Source of the DNA: Rhizomucor pusillus
Taxonomy: Eukaryota > Mucoromycota > Mucoromycetes > Mucorales > Lichtheimiaceae
Assembly: GCA_900175165.2 (NCBI GenBank)
Contig: FWWN02000208.1
Location: 1-64,000 of the forward strand
Length of the DNA: 64,000 bases
Reading direction: 5' to 3'
Position numbers and translations under genes: made by a program. The notes under the pieces are model-generated. The model was not told where the DNA came from. It saw only the letters and a list, made by a program, of their open reading frames with translations, and did no database searches. This document shows positions 1 through 15,000 of this stretch, piece after piece (position 1 is the first letter of the stretch; each line of letters opens with the position of its first letter).

Positions 1-1571
1 GGGAATATTTTTTTATCGAACCTTCATTGTCATCGTCCATAACACATATTTCGGCCAAAATTTCGAGTGATAACTGCAAGGTAGATAACCGCTCTTCGAC
101 CCTTTGAATGTATTGCTATTTTACAATGGCTAAGTATCGGTATGCATCAGACACGTCCGAGTCTAGGCAGTTACCTCTTCGGCAGTCAATGGCTGCTTTG
201 GTTTTGGAGTGATTTCGGCAGATTCTTCGTGCTTGTTCACGTTCTAGATTTACCCGGTTAGTCACTCTGCCCAGTAGATAGATTTTTGGAATGCTCAATG
301 TCCTTACACCACTGTTTGCAGCTGCGATGCACTTCTCTGCTGCTTCTTGAATGTTATACTCCAGTGATGATACGAGAATCGGTAATATTCTTCGGATCAG
401 TTCGCTGCCTGTTGCATCTTGTCCTTCATCCCAAGTTTCTGTCATCTGAATTACTTCCCGTACATTCATGATAATAGCTAAAGCGACACATAAGTTTACA
501 GGTTTTGTTGATTTAGCCTTTTTAGCCTTTTTCCTTCTTCGATAATTACCGCAAGCTAACACACGAACAAGCACTGAGGGAGAGTTGCTGAGGATATCGT
601 ACAACATCTGCGCATATTCCGGATGATTCTGGAATTCAATGTAGATATCCCTATTATTCTCGGTAAGCGTAGTCAAGCATTGTCCTAGCAGAATGATTAA
701 TTAACTGCATCTGAAAACATCGCTTATCCTTGTCTCGCTTCATACCTGCGGCTACAACAACTCTGGTAGGGCACTGATCTGCAGCTGAGAGGAATGAGAT
801 CAAGAATGTGATAATGTTGAGACGGTTGACAGCTTTAATATACTTGTCGGACGCTTCACTGGATGTGAGAAGGATAATTTAGATTCATTATCACAGAATA
901 TCCTCTTTCTCCCTCGTACCAGATACTCCAAATAATATGAATGAAGTTTTCAGCAACGTCCCAAATGGTTCGGCGACGATCCTGCTCTCCATCGTCTGTC
1001 AACGGGGCGTTCTTGAGAACAGCATCGATGGTGCCCGTAATCTATACAATATACAAATCAGCCATTGGTGTGATTTTCGCATTGATCTTTCTCTCTTTTC
1101 GTATCTACCTTTGGCAAAAGAGCTCCCAAAGCAGTCAGGATATCTCGATTGTAGTATTCTTTGGCGACCGAAGGTTCAACAGCTGCCAAGTTCCGCAAAG
1201 CACCGAGGCTTTCTTCGAACACTTCGTACTGCGAATCGTTGAGACGCTCCAACAATAAAGGTATTACTCCTTTGGAAAGAAGCAGTTTGCGCACGGACGA
1301 GCCGGCCATAATCAAATTGGAAATACAGGCAGCAGCCCAGGCTCGTTCCGAGGGATCTGGTGAAGATAACTATCGAGATCGATTGAGTTTATGCTGCTCA
1401 AACTTGCCCCACCGATTGCCAGGCATAAATATATACCTTGTGAATGACAGGCAAGACCTGCTCTGGCTGAGTAGCCTGCTCAGAGAGACCTTGCTGAACG
1501 CCAGCCTCTGCGCGTCTGCCAATGGGGTTGATCCGATGCTTGCGATGTCGTCGCTCAGTGTGTTTGCCCAT
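1..1571 (-). CDS. SYO1: SYO1 (symportin) armadillo/HEAT-repeat nuclear import adaptor, 3' part beyond window
   Basis: Family role: Syo1 co-imports ribosomal proteins uL18 and uL5 into the nucleus for 5S RNP assembly. The start at 1571 gives MGKHTERRHRKHRINPIGRR, the basic N-terminus typical of the family, followed by armadillo-type repeats (for example SERAWAAACISNLI and the EVFEESLGALRNLA stretch). Exons read with consistent phase: 1437-1571, 1109-1369, 920-1041, 746-858, 550-684, 308-477, 175-243, and 115 to the left edge, where the frame is still open. The 175-243 exon is a charged linker (NVNKHEESAEITPKPKQPLT), a usual insertion inside Syo1 repeats. The lysine-rich stretch at about 478-549 could be read through, but an intron there gives a better repeat. 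The C-terminal repeats lie outside the window. A generic armadillo protein is the alternative; the N-terminus favours SYO1. Confidence 0.82.
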
Positions 1572-1949
1572 TTGGCTTTAGAAAAGTTGGGTAAAAGAGA
1601 CAAGTGCAGGTTGCGGTGGTGGTGGCTTGAGCATGAATTTCAGGCACCAAACCTACCGCTTTCGGAAAGATGCAGTTAGTGATTAGACGCAGCCCACCTC
1701 TAAACTACAGCGCTATTCTGACCATCCTTTTAGCTGGAACTCAAAGGTCACCACACATCAGAAAATGTGGTAATGAAAAGGTTGCATTAATAAGAAATGA
1801 TCCAGAATACAATTATCATAAATTCGAGTGCCAGATCGTCGCTGTTGTCAAAATGAATGCAATGTAAAAAGAAAATCGTTACACTTCCAAGCCAAACATG
1901 ATGACCGTTATAGCTTGTTAGTCAAAAAATAGATTTGTAATTTATATTA
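1572..1949. other. Intergenic: SYO1 5' flank and ATG13 3' flank
   Basis: About 380 bp between two minus-strand genes. It must hold the SYO1 promoter and the ATG13 3'UTR. I see no convincing coding exon; the open frames here are short and have no recognisable content. Confidence 0.5.
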
Positions 1950-4900
1950 CTACCAAACATCATCATTCCTGTTGTGCCTTGAAGAATGATACGTCGTAAC
2001 AGGGTCGCTCTTGCTTGTGCTAGCACTCGCACCTTTTTCTTCTTCTTCTTCCTCGCCACTAACAGCGGTCGTGGTTGTTGCACTTTGCGGAACACTTAAA
2101 CTGCCGCTCATATGATGATGCGAGCTGACATTGACTTGGAGCCCTAGACGGCGTGCATAATCGCGCGTGTTGTATGCTTCCTTTGTCAATGGTCTCTGAA
2201 AAAGCAAGTCTGCTGTTTCAACTGGTTGCTTCTGCTGTTGCTGCTGCTGCTGTTGGGAACCGCTCTCGCAGCCTAGCTCGCTCATCTTAAATACAAGAGA
2301 ATCATCATCATCTAGAGAGCTAGCTCGAGGTCCTTGCGCACTGTTTGCCTGGTTGGCTGAAGTTTCCATGGAGCTTCCCTGTCTCGGAGAAGAAGGTGGA
2401 CTGTAGCGATGGTTGTCAGAGCATAATCGGCGGAGTTCGTCGTGATGTCGATCTTGAGGATAGCTAGAGAATGCCGTCTGATCAGGGCTTTGCTCTTCAG
2501 CGCCCCTGCTTTCGGCTTGAGACGAATGATAACGCCTATGTTGGCGGGTAGGCTGTACATTGGATTCGCTTGCTCGATGGTGACTGCGAGGTATATGGAC
2601 AGGAGATGTCGATGAGTGCTCAGTGTGTAAAGGTGAAGGAACGACCGGCATGTAGGATCGGCTAGCAGACGACGTTGAGGAACCTAGTGAAGTGCCGATC
2701 GCAGACGTTGTAGTGTCCTGTCGCTCTCCACCCGCAGCTGCCATGACACTAGATGATAGTGATTCTGACAAGGTATTGTTTGTTTCTCGGAGGCTTCGAA
2801 AATGTGATAATGCCTTCTGCTTGTCAAATTACTCTGAGTCAGACGACAGCCCTGTGATCAGTCATTCTATCGATCGTAAACGCACCTTTGAACGATATAT
2901 GGATCCACTTCCGTAACCGCTCGTACCCAAACTACTACTCGTCTCAGAAGTCGGCGACACATTGGTGCTTTCCATCATTTGGCTTGCATTTGCTCGACTC
3001 TGGAACATCTTTAGCTCCGGTTTAGCAGCCGCAAATCGCATGAATTCTTCAAGCTCTGCATCGTCTGATTCCTATCAAAATTATACCATGTTAACTAACT
3101 GAGAGGGAGAACAAGTTCAAAGTGCGAAACCTACCGTCATGAAATTGATGGAACTGTGATCGCTCGCTCGTGACCATCTGCGTGTCATGCTTGCCGAACT
3201 CGTGTCTGCTCTGCTTGGACTACTTCTTTCCCGATATTTCTCAAAACTTGGTGAAAACTCCACCTTGCTTCGCCCCGTCGTCTCTGTTGTTGTTCTAGTC
3301 TTCTCACTTGGTGATGGCTGTGGTCGGACGCCAGAAATAAGATATTCTGCCTGCGGCGATGATGAGAGTGAAGGTGACTTGAAGGGCGACATGTGCGGTG
3401 CAGAGATCCGTCTAGGTACTGTGATACTCTCCACCGGGCTTGGTTGCAAAGTCCTTGCAACCGGGCTATCACGTCCAAGCGGTGAGCTTAATGTTGAAGG
3501 TGACCGCATAGCCAAACTTGAATGTCGCTGCCGTTGCTGTAATATCTCGTGAGGTGAAGATTTATCCGTGGTCTGTCGTGGATGCAAAGGATGTGGTGGA
3601 GAATATCGCATAGAGGAGTGCTCCTTGTTGTTTGATAAGTTTCTGCTTAAATGTATACATATCAGATTGTTATACCTCCTCTCGCGTGGTGGCGTTAGAG
3701 CCAGCAGCGTCGCTGGATGCAGCACCTGCAGTGCTTGATTCCATTGACCTTGCTGGTGCATTGACAGTGCTTGTATGGTATGAAAAATTTGCTGAATGAG
3801 GCCTAGAGTATGCCTCCTGCTCTTGATGATGTTTAATCATTGTAGGCGTGAAAAATTGCTCGTCCAAATCAATCATGCGAGCGCTCAAGTCCCGTTCAGA
3901 ATCCTCGACGCAGAAAGAACATCTCTTTCGATATTGCACATTCAACTTGAATGTCCTGTAATAGATTTCAGCGACTAACCCTAACAGGCATCCTTATAGA
4001 CATCTTACCCCAAAGGCGTCAGTACATCAGAAAACTGGTATAGTTTGAGGTCCTTATCATCACTTTCTAAGAGAGACCTATCTAGATAAGGGTAATCCTT
4101 AGGCTTTCCATCTTTTGCGGATCCGACTCAAAACACTGGAACTGTACCTAATGGTATCTCATCGTTTGGAACGTACGTTGATGTCGATAGTCGATATCCA
4201 AGACATAAATTATGAGACTGTCCATACTTTCGGAGTCGTCGATGCAGCTCATATGCAGGTAACAGTCGAACGAATGAGTACAATGCACGGAAGAACACGA
4301 TCGATCGTTTATACAGGTTCGGGAGGTCGACCGCAAAGTCAGGCAGAGGGTGACTATATCACTTTTGTTAGCTTTACATATGTCCCTTTTTTTTCGCTGA
4401 TTTAGTCCCTGACCTCAATCTGAGTGTCCATCGCTCAAGTAGGATGCGCTCGACAGGATAGTTGGACTCTGTCAACATATCAACCCGATTTAATCGTAAG
4501 TGGTCATCAGCCAAGACGAGAATCTGGTGGTCGCGTGTCAGCTCAGATGTGTCGAGATAGATATCCAGTATCAACGGGGGCGGTTCTTCATCGACTGCCT
4601 GCAACGCCTGTGTCCGCCAATATCTGATTTCTTCTCGCATAAAATCCACATCTTGCGTTGCAATGTTGAACTAATAGTAGTAGGAGGAGTAGGAAACGTT
4701 AATATATATATGTATATATACGGTCTCTTTAGACAAGAGCATTCCCCCGCCGCCTACCCATTTGTTAAGTTTACGTTCTTTAGCCGATCCTCGCCTGGAA
4801 CTGCTTGTGCTGCTAGTGCTGCTACGTTTTCCATATTTCTCAGAGTCAAGGTCGAGACGGGCCTGAACGATGACTTGGACGGTCTTGGTATAAAAGTTCT

Positions 4901-5117
4901 GGTATATCGATAGACGATCAGTCTTCTTGCGTAAAGCAGGTCAGATCGTGAGAACAGGTACCTGAATAATCTGATCCAGCTTTGAATTCCGGGTGCTGGA
5001 GGAGGAGGATGTTGATGGACCGGCAGGTGCAGTAGCTGAAGAGGACTGGTAAGATCGAACAAACTGCTGCTGCGCTGGACTGCCGGCCATTGGATGTATA
5101 CTACCAGGAGAACTCAT
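1950..5117 (-). CDS. ATG13: Autophagy-related protein 13 (Atg13), HORMA-domain regulator of Atg1 kinase
   Basis: Family role: Atg13 is the TORC1-controlled regulatory subunit of the Atg1 complex that starts autophagosome formation. The N-terminal HORMA domain is clear: KLDQIIQ/NFYTKTVQVIVQARL at the first splice, PPLILDIYLDTSEL, then RILLERWTL, FFRALYSFVRLLPAYELHRR, PDFAVDLPNLYKRSI and QYRKRCSFCVEDSE with FFTPT. The remainder is a long Ser/Pro-rich disordered tail, as expected for a phosphorylated Atg13, with a glutamine run near the C-terminus. Nine exons keep phase: 4962-5117, 4722-4898, 4414-4670, 4148-4353, 4009-4081, 3676-3955, 3135-3623, 2927-3071, 1950-2764, giving about 865 residues. 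The donor ending exon 8 (2927) is the least certain junction. Start: the first in-frame ATG (MSSPGSIHPMAGSP); an additional upstream exon cannot be excluded because a GTGAGT motif lies just upstream. Confidence 0.93.
2231..2256. repeat. CTG/CAG repeat coding polyglutamine in ATG13
   Basis: A short trinucleotide run on the plus strand (tctgctgttgctgctgctgc) codes an interrupted glutamine tract in the disordered Atg13 tail. Such tracts vary in length between strains; nothing suggests it is expanded. Confidence 0.85.
4701..4721. repeat. AT dinucleotide tract in ATG13 intron 2
   Basis: An alternating tatata tract sits at the 5' end of the second ATG13 intron, right after the GTATATAT donor. It is simple-sequence DNA with no other visible role. 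Confidence 0.6.
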
Positions 5118-5555
5118 CGTGTCAACAGCATTACTCACTCTTGGAGTGTGTGTGCTGCGTACACAAAGAATTATGCGTTGATAGCCACAACGAGGGGAAG
5201 GGCTATGCAGATATTGAGTATAAGCTCTGGGCTCACAGGGAAACCTCTAGCGATAGGTCCAAGTGGCACAGCAAAGTGGGTTCTGCCTCGATAGCATCTG
5301 TATTTAAAGTGCGGGATTGCAATTGGAGATCATGCTGGTAGCCTTCCCGCGCATGATTCCGCTAATAACCTGCAGAGTTATTCCTTCCCAGGAAAAAAAA
5401 TTAAAATTTAGACACGATAAGCCATTTTCAATCTTTTTATTGTAAACTTGACATGGAGAAAAAAAGAAAGATAAAATGCGGCAGGAGTTTTGTGAGAGAA
5501 ATTGGATGCGTAGAGGAAAAAGTGAGATGTGACGTGAGGTTAAGAGGAAGATTTT
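5118..5555. other. Intergenic between GFA1 3' end and ATG13 5' end
   Basis: About 440 bp holding the ATG13 promoter and 5'UTR plus the GFA1 3'UTR. The GFA1-proximal part is A/T-rich. The small open frames at 5090-5341 show no recognisable protein and are treated as chance. Confidence 0.5.
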
Positions 5556-7927
<2,372 letters not shown>

Positions 7928-9701
7928 GATGAGGAAAGGAAGGAGGGAGAAAAGTCTACGTGTCCAGGGGCACGCCTATTTTATATCACTTCGTCCCCGC
8001 TCCAGATCAAGGAAAGCCCATTGCCCTAGTTATTCCGATTCCGCGGAACTAAATTTAGCTTGACAAACGGCGATGGGTTTGTACCACATCAAAAGAAATA
8101 ACCACAGAAATGTCTTACATTCATTAGGATATCTCAATTACGGGAGGCTGGCGAGAAGAAGCGGGAAGTTGACACGTTACATTCATCCACAATAACAACG
8201 TAAAGGAATGATGCAAGGGAAAGATTGCTGCTATGTTTGTTTAACAAAGAAACAGGAGCGATCGATGAAGACTACTGCATATGCTAGTACCAACGTGCTG
8301 TACTGGATAATTTAGGAACAGCCGCTGCAGAACAAAAAGCATGGTGCCTAAAATATGCTATCGAATCTCGGGACATGCACGCCCTCATCGAATTCATCGA
8401 TTTTCCGCTAACCTGGATTATTTGTCAACTTTACATTTCTAGATTCATTGTGTCCAACCTTTGGAACGACCAGACACTTCAAACCGCCTTCTTTGTCAGT
8501 GGCGCGGCCTTTTACCTTTAAAGGCCAAAGACCAACTGCGCCGCTCGTAGCACGATTTCTCATGAATTTCTACTTAACCTTTTATAACTTATTTTTGGCA
8601 CACTTACCGGGGATCCGAGCGTTCCAGCTGTGTGATAGATAGAGCTGTTTTAACTGATAAGTACATACAACTAATATAAATATCCATCCCGGCATCGATT
8701 ATCCTCGCTCTGCGCTGGGTTACCCGATTCTGTTCTGCATGAGTGCTCGGGCGGTCGTACTGTGATATATGCCCATGTTCATAAAGAAATGCGTGCCCGC
8801 GAAGAGCGGAGGATAAAGAAAATTTGGCAAGAGCACGTCTACGGACATCAAATCATTGCTTGATGCATAGTCGATATCTATCAACGATAGATTTACATAC
8901 TTGTCTTTATTATGCAGTCTACTATCAATTTCCGGCCAATGAATGCATCAAATCATATGCGGTTAAGAGATGCGTGAGAATATCTGTGGTATCGGCGATG
9001 TGCTTCTTCACAGTAATATATAATGATATGCTTTCCTCGGTTGTCACCATTAAGATTTCAACCCTAAGTAGATTTCATATCTGTTGACGAGGGAAGACTT
9101 AACTTATATTTATGGATAGTGCTTAAACTTAGAGCCCCAACCTCTGAGTAAGGAAAACCAGTCATCCAAACAGTCAGTTTTGATCCGTGACATCGTTTGT
9201 CGCCCTGTGAAATGATTATACTCTTAAAGCTATTGCCATATACATCCACCTTCCAGAGATTTTATCATCATGCATCGTGGCGTAGTATTTCAGCCAAAAT
9301 ATATCACAATTTCAGTCAGTTTTTCAACAGTATATTTCTGTGAGACCACTAAAGTCCTATTCCTGCCCTTTTCTGTTACTCCTTCGCTCTTCAGAAGTGG
9401 GAGATCACGCGCCATGAGTTGGATATGCGTGCGCTATGTGGATAAAGCATGGTCTTATTAACATATTTTCGTACCAGACATTAGTTTGAGATAATTTCAT
9501 AATTTAGTAATGGTCATTACTCTCACAACGCGAATATGCCATATCGTGCCAATTGATTTTTCAGGATAGATATGGATCCATCGCGACTTTGAATTTTACA
9601 ATACTCGCACTCTGAGGCGATCGGGGAAAAAAGCAGTCATCCTCAGCTTTCAAAAAATTGAGAGACATTCCCACTCCTGCAACTTTTTCAACTATACAAA
9701 G
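7928..9701. other. Gene-poor region between divergent GFA1 and TIM9
   Basis: About 1.8 kb shared upstream of GFA1 (minus) and TIM9 (plus). I found no ORF with family features, no tRNA-like cloverleaf and no transposon remnant. A TATA-like stretch (ctaatataaatatcc) lies near 8671-8685. The segment just above the GFA1 start probably holds its 5'UTR, and an upstream non-coding exon is possible. Confidence 0.45.
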
Positions 9702-10139
9702 ATGGATTTCTCGCGTTTCAACCAGGCTGAACAAGCTCAAATTGCGGCAATGATTGAGCACAAGCAGGTCAATTCGAAGGTTGCACTTGCAGATTGCGGT
9801 ATTGACAGCTGTGATAGATGAAAGACTTTCTGCGACTGTACAGCAGTCTTGTCCAGCGTTGCTTTGACGACTGCGCTAACGACTTCACCACCAAGTCCCT
9901 TACTGGCAAGGAGGTCCGTTTGGTAGACATCACAGAAAGGTGGATACTGTGACTGATAATATCGTTGCTTTTCAGGAAAGCTGCATCAACAAATGTGCTG
10001 ACAAGTTCTTGAAACACTCTGAACGTGTCGGCACTCGCTTTGCAGAACTCAGTCAAAACGTAAGTTCCACTATGAACCTCTGTAGTAGACGTCTTCTCAT
10101 AGCTTTTTTCATTAGATGGCCCAACCCGGTTCGCAGTAG
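9702..10139 (+). CDS. TIM9: Tim9, small TIM chaperone of the mitochondrial intermembrane space
   Basis: With Tim10 it forms a hexamer that carries hydrophobic carrier and Tim precursors across the intermembrane space to TIM22. The protein reads [20 protein letters not shown], then [19 protein letters not shown] and [20 protein letters not shown]. It has the diagnostic twin CX3C motifs (CFDDC and CINKC) that form two internal disulfides in the Mia40 pathway. Four small exons keep phase: 9702-9767, 9818-9913, 9976-10059, 10116-10139, giving 89 residues, close to the usual size. The last exon is 24 nt and codes only MAPGSQ-like residues (MAQPGSQ) before the stop. No targeting presequence, as expected for the family. 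Confidence 0.95.
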
Positions 10140-10342
10140 CTTAATAGATTTGTACAATACAGTAACCTGAAGAAAAAGAAAGCACTAAAAATATGTACAT
10201 TGTCAAACGGAAATGGAAATAGATGATATGGAGATAGTTGGCTTAGAAAGAAGGACGGTGCTCCTGGCAGCAACTGGGTATCTTGTGGGTATATTCATGA
10301 CGCCAGATTATCTCTTGCGTTGGCAGCTAAGAACGACGAAAA

Positions 10343-11958
10343 TTACGACTCTGTGAATGAATGGATCAAATATTTTTGAAGGATGCTACCTGAAGAATCT
10401 TCAACACCTTGTGGTGACGGTGTCAGCGGTCTTCGGCAAGTGGGACACGTTGGTTTCGATACATGATGCTGGATCCATGAATGAAGACAATGGCTATATA
10501 AGATGGAATTAGCATGCACTTTCCAACACACTCCATTCGATCAAAAAATACTTGCACATGGAAAAGATGTCCACACGCCAGCTTTTTTGCTGTCTTCATT
10601 TTCTCTCTGCAAATAGCGCAATCATCGTTTCGTTGCGACAATTCAATGGGTGTTGCGTCGACATATCTTATTGACCAGCATCAGAAAGGTTATTCTGATT
10701 TATCAATGACACAAAACGTTACCTTTTGCGAACGTAAGACATTGCACGCCATCTATCACGATGGCTCAGAGCTTTTTTGTATAAATTACGCAAAACGCTC
10801 CGGACATTGAGAAACAGCACGATATCGACTAGACTGAACGATATTCCATGCATCCACTACAGCGAAATCAAATCAGTTTCAACATCGACATCATTGTGAG
10901 GCACAGCAAACGTACAATAAGTTGCAAATATTGCAACAGTGTGAGACCCAGAACCAGCATATCCGTCCCGAGCTCCGTATAATAATTGACCATCCGTTTT
11001 CTCTCGAAACTTTGCTCTTGCTGATCTAAAATTTGGCCCCAATATTTGGTTAAGACTTGAAGTGTGTCGAGAAAAACCGGGAGAAACTATTGCTAATCAT
11101 CAATATCATGGGATGGCGACTGAATGTTCCAAAATCCGTCTCTTGTACCTCAAGTGTTAAGAAGGTTGTGTAGGCCGGGAAGAGGATGAAGCTGGCGATG
11201 TACCATGTCAAGTTGCATACCAGGATGCAGATTAAGAGTATGCTAATCTTGACATAATCCGCTATCGGCATATATGGCATTGTTGTCAACTAACAGATCG
11301 ATTGTTATGCAAATAATGGAACGATAAACATCGAACAATGTTCCCACATACTTGGTCGAAGCGATCCCGACTTAATAGACTGAATATCCGCAATAGACCT
11401 AGAGCTGCAATCCAAAATGAAAGACGCACAATCTGTATCCATACAGGTTCCATGATGGCGCCGACAAAGATGACTTTGAATAGGAGAAAGTTCAACATGC
11501 GATCGTAAAAGTGCTACAATACGCGCATCAATGCACCCGTTCCATACCATTGCGTCACAATCATCTGGATTTACCTGACTCTCAGTCGGCGACAATCTGC
11601 CAAAAAAGATACCAATCACAAATTTCCCCAACAAGACGAAACAGCAGACCGCCATATTCAAATGGATCTATTGTGAAAATAACAAAATTAAAAAAATGGA
11701 CTGTGCGCTCACAGCACTTTACTCCAACTTTAGCACACTTGCCAGCAGACTAAGCTTCTGCATCTCGACATAGCTGAAGAATGCAGAGACGTGGCTACTA
11801 CATACAAGATGCCGGCCATGTCCAAACGGTTCCAGACGGACACACTCATCGACACTGAATCGCAGGTCCGAATCAATAAAAGATCGTAAAGAGATTGTGA
11901 ATGCTACAAAGAACAATACGAGCGATGTAAACACATAATTCCGTAGATCACACCGCAT
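10343..11958 (-). CDS. Membrane RING-H2 E3 ubiquitin ligase, gp78/AMFR-like
   Basis: Likely an ER-associated degradation E3 ligase. Multiple hydrophobic helices (NYVFTSLVLFFVAFTISL, MAVCCFVLLGKFVIGIFFG, LNFLLFKVIFVGAIMEPVW, FWIAALGLLRIFSLLSRDRF, YVKISILLICILVCNLTWYI, MLVLGLTLLQYLQL and one more) precede a RING-H2: DDCAICREKMKTAKKLACGH, then HCLHSW and CPTCRRPL. The order of segments and the SRDRF and YYTEL regions match gp78/AMFR better than Hrd1. Eight exons: 11743-11958, 11575-11667, 11352-11513, 11149-11289, 10916-11086, 10723-10856, 10556-10666, 10343-10493, about 392 residues. Introns 1 and 7 need GC donors (GCAAGT); intron 7 splits the RING. The protein stops soon after the RING and lacks the CUE and VIM tail of animal gp78. 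Start is the ATG giving MRCDLRNYVF; an ATG 31 codons upstream is possible. Confidence 0.82.
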
Positions 11959-12066
11959 GAGGCTTTTTGCACAAATGGTATTAGGGCAGAATGTATACAA
12001 GGGGCAGGTTGGGGGAAAAAGAAATAAGAATAGGAAAGGGAAAGGCGTCATCGCCTGTTTTAAACT

Positions 12067-15000
12067 TCACGTGTCGTTGGTGCCTGCAATTGAACGACGC
12101 GCACGGCCCTTCAAGGACCTGTCGTGAACTGGTTTTCTAATGCTACTCTTTTTGGAGAGTACGTGCCGGACGTGAGGCCGCGGTGGATGCGCACTCTCAG
12201 GCACATCGTTTTGAATAGACTGTAACAGCTTTTGTGCTTCAAGTGCAAGAGCGTCAGTGTACATTGACTGTGAGTCACTGCGACTACGCCGGCGCTGGCG
12301 CTTGAAACTGCTATATTTACGGCTCCTTGTTCCAGCACGGAGCTTGGCCAGCAAGTTCTCCATGAGTTCTCCTTCGTCTCCTATATGGATAGCAACTTAA
12401 ACACTGTCGATAATTGACGTGGCAAAATACCCTTCTTACGTTCGCCTGTATCGACCATCTTGCTGTGTAATCCACGTCGTTGTTCTTGTAATCGTTCTTG
12501 CTTTTCCTTATTCTCGCGTTTTTGTCTCGTTGCATCCAGATCCGCCTGGCATTTCTGCCAGCTTGTCATGAATCGCTTAAAAATATCAAAAAACTCGTCT
12601 GGTTGTGCTTTCGCCGGATCTTCAGCGTAGAATTTTACAGCTGCTTCAAATGCTTCTGTGGCATTCTTCCTCAGCTTGCTAACATGTTCAAATTGTCTTG
12701 TCGCTTCCCGATAAAATTCTCGCATGACAGTGCCGAACTGATCATCCTCAAGAGATGATACTTCCTCCAGCGGCACAGATGTATCGATACCTAGATCATG
12801 TAGCTCCTTCTTCAGGCGCTCCAAGCCCTTCTGCAGTTCATTGTAATCAGTGTCTAGGTCGATTTTGGATACTGTTTAAATAGTTAGCACATTGCAATCT
12901 GATGTAAACATCACGATTCAGCTACCTTTCGCCGCTTCGGCGCACCCTCCTAACTCTTCCAAGAAAGTCAAAATTGATGGAAACTCTTTCTGCACAGTGT
13001 CCACCAAAAAGTGCAGCAGAGTTGTTGATCCTGTTACTCCCTTTGTGTCAACAAGCTATAAAACCATGTTATTTTCAGTCCAACGCAACTTGTAGGCGTA
13101 GTTTCTATTACCTTGTTTATGCTGGATATACGGATGCCAAATGCACCGCCGCGGAATGTGTTCCCGTTCATAAAGTTTCCAAGCAGCAATATAAGCTATA
13201 GATAAGAATCAGTAATCTTGAATGAAAAAGGAGTTCTTAATCATTACTACTACTAACCCGTAACAATTTCTTAAAATTCTTTGCATGCAGCAAGTCTTCC
13301 GAAGCTTGCAAGATACTACTCAATTGCTGGAACGACACAGTTAAGTCACGGATCTTAGACCTGCTTGGATTTGCTAACTCACATGCTTCATATTTTGATG
13401 TCTTTCCCAAAATGTAGCCTTGAAAAGCATACTTTCAACGCGCTCCTTGAATCGCGGTATCTGCATCATCTATTCCCATTGTTTTAGTTTACAAGCATTT
13501 TTTAATCATTGTCAGATATATGTTACCTGCAATCCAAACTGGTCTGGGAGAGAGAGTCCATGGAGATCAGTGGGATCGCATTCCATATACGGGGTAAGTT
13601 TGTTTTGTTCATCTTTGGTGGGCGCAAATTTCAGAAGATTTGAGAGAATTTGCTCATCATCAAAGTACGGATCCATGCTTAGAATCCGCGGTTTAATTTC
13701 ATGGAAAGGTATCTTTTTTGAAATGCCAGTCAAAAAGATATCTAGACAAAAGAAAATTTGCATCATCATCAATTATCATCTAGCTCATTAATTTAAACTT
13801 ACTCATGGTGTAAGCCTTTTTCGAATCGAGGACCTGCACGGGCCCCTTTGCTTTTGGAGACTTGAGTTGCTTTACAGGTTTCTGTGCAAACTGCTTTTCA
13901 AATCTCTTGAACACTCCAGCGTCTGCAAGCTGATGCACCATCGAGTATTCAAACGCTGAATCGTCGTTGTTGCTATCTCGATCGACGACGCTCCAAACTG
14001 TCTGTCCAAGGTTCATGATATTTGCTTTCTCCCACTCCAAAAATTTCATCTTTTGCGTCGGTTGAATGGCCATTGGTTTTCGACCGGGCTGGCCGTTTGA
14101 AGGCGGTGGCGGTGGTGGCGGTGGAGGACCTGGAGCCGAGCTATCCGCAGTCGCTGAAGCATTTGGAGCCAAAGCACCGCCTGGTGGCGGTGGTGGTGGA
14201 GGAGGTGGTAGAGGAGGTGCGCCATTAGCTCCTTCCAGCACTGATGGAGGAATAGGTGGCGGTGGAGGCGGAGGTGGAGGCGGTGGAGGCGGTGGAGGAG
14301 CCGCAGATGATGTTTCTGGCTGTGCTATAGAAACAGAGGATGAAGTTCGTGTTGTGATCCGCGAAAGCTCTGAAGTCGTATGCTCCGAAGCGATTTCTGA
14401 AGCATCGGTCGTTCGCACCTCCTCAATGTCGCTGATATTGCTTTCCATCTGCGGTGTTTCTACGGTTCGCGACTTTGCAGTGTCTTTGTTTCCACGTTTG
14501 ACTATACTGTTCATCCGTGAACCGATCTTTGACCGCAGAGATTTCTTAAAGGATTCTGTTTGGCCTCTGGCCTTCAAGGGAATTGGTGTTCCTAAAGGAT
14601 CAGACTATATGAAAGAAAAGCAAATATGATAAGCTTCGAGTTATCGGTGATGTATAACCATGCTTACATATAATGTATCGTTTTCTATGTGAAAGTCTGT
14701 ATCGGAAACGTTCCATAATTTTATATTGTGACCTTTCGCTTTATGCGATGTCAGCTTCCGCACGGTTTCGTGCAATCGATTCAACTGTGTACTCATCGAT
14801 TCAAGAGTCTGTTGATGCTCCACCTCTAAATCACTCAACCGCTGTTGAAGGATGCCGTTGGTTCGATTCGCTATCTCCAAACCCCTTTCCAGTGCCTCAT
14901 TTCTGCTTTTCAGCTGACCAACCAATCCATCTGCAGCGTACAAATTCACTTAGTAACCTGCTATCTCCATCAACAGAAATGCATACCAGCTTTGCGATCC

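Noticed and set aside
10351..10389. Possible last intron of the gp78-like gene (GTAGCATCC to TTCACAG)
   Set aside because: It would be 39 nt, shorter than any other intron here, and the read-through stays in frame to the same stop.
14066..14629. Glycine-rich plus-strand ORF
   Set aside because: It is the reverse complement of the formin FH1 proline runs; polyglycine is the expected antisense shadow.
14864..14880. tRNA T-arm-like ggttcgattcgc
   Set aside because: It lies in the formin coding sequence and there is no acceptor stem, D-arm or anticodon arm around it. No tRNA was found elsewhere in the window.
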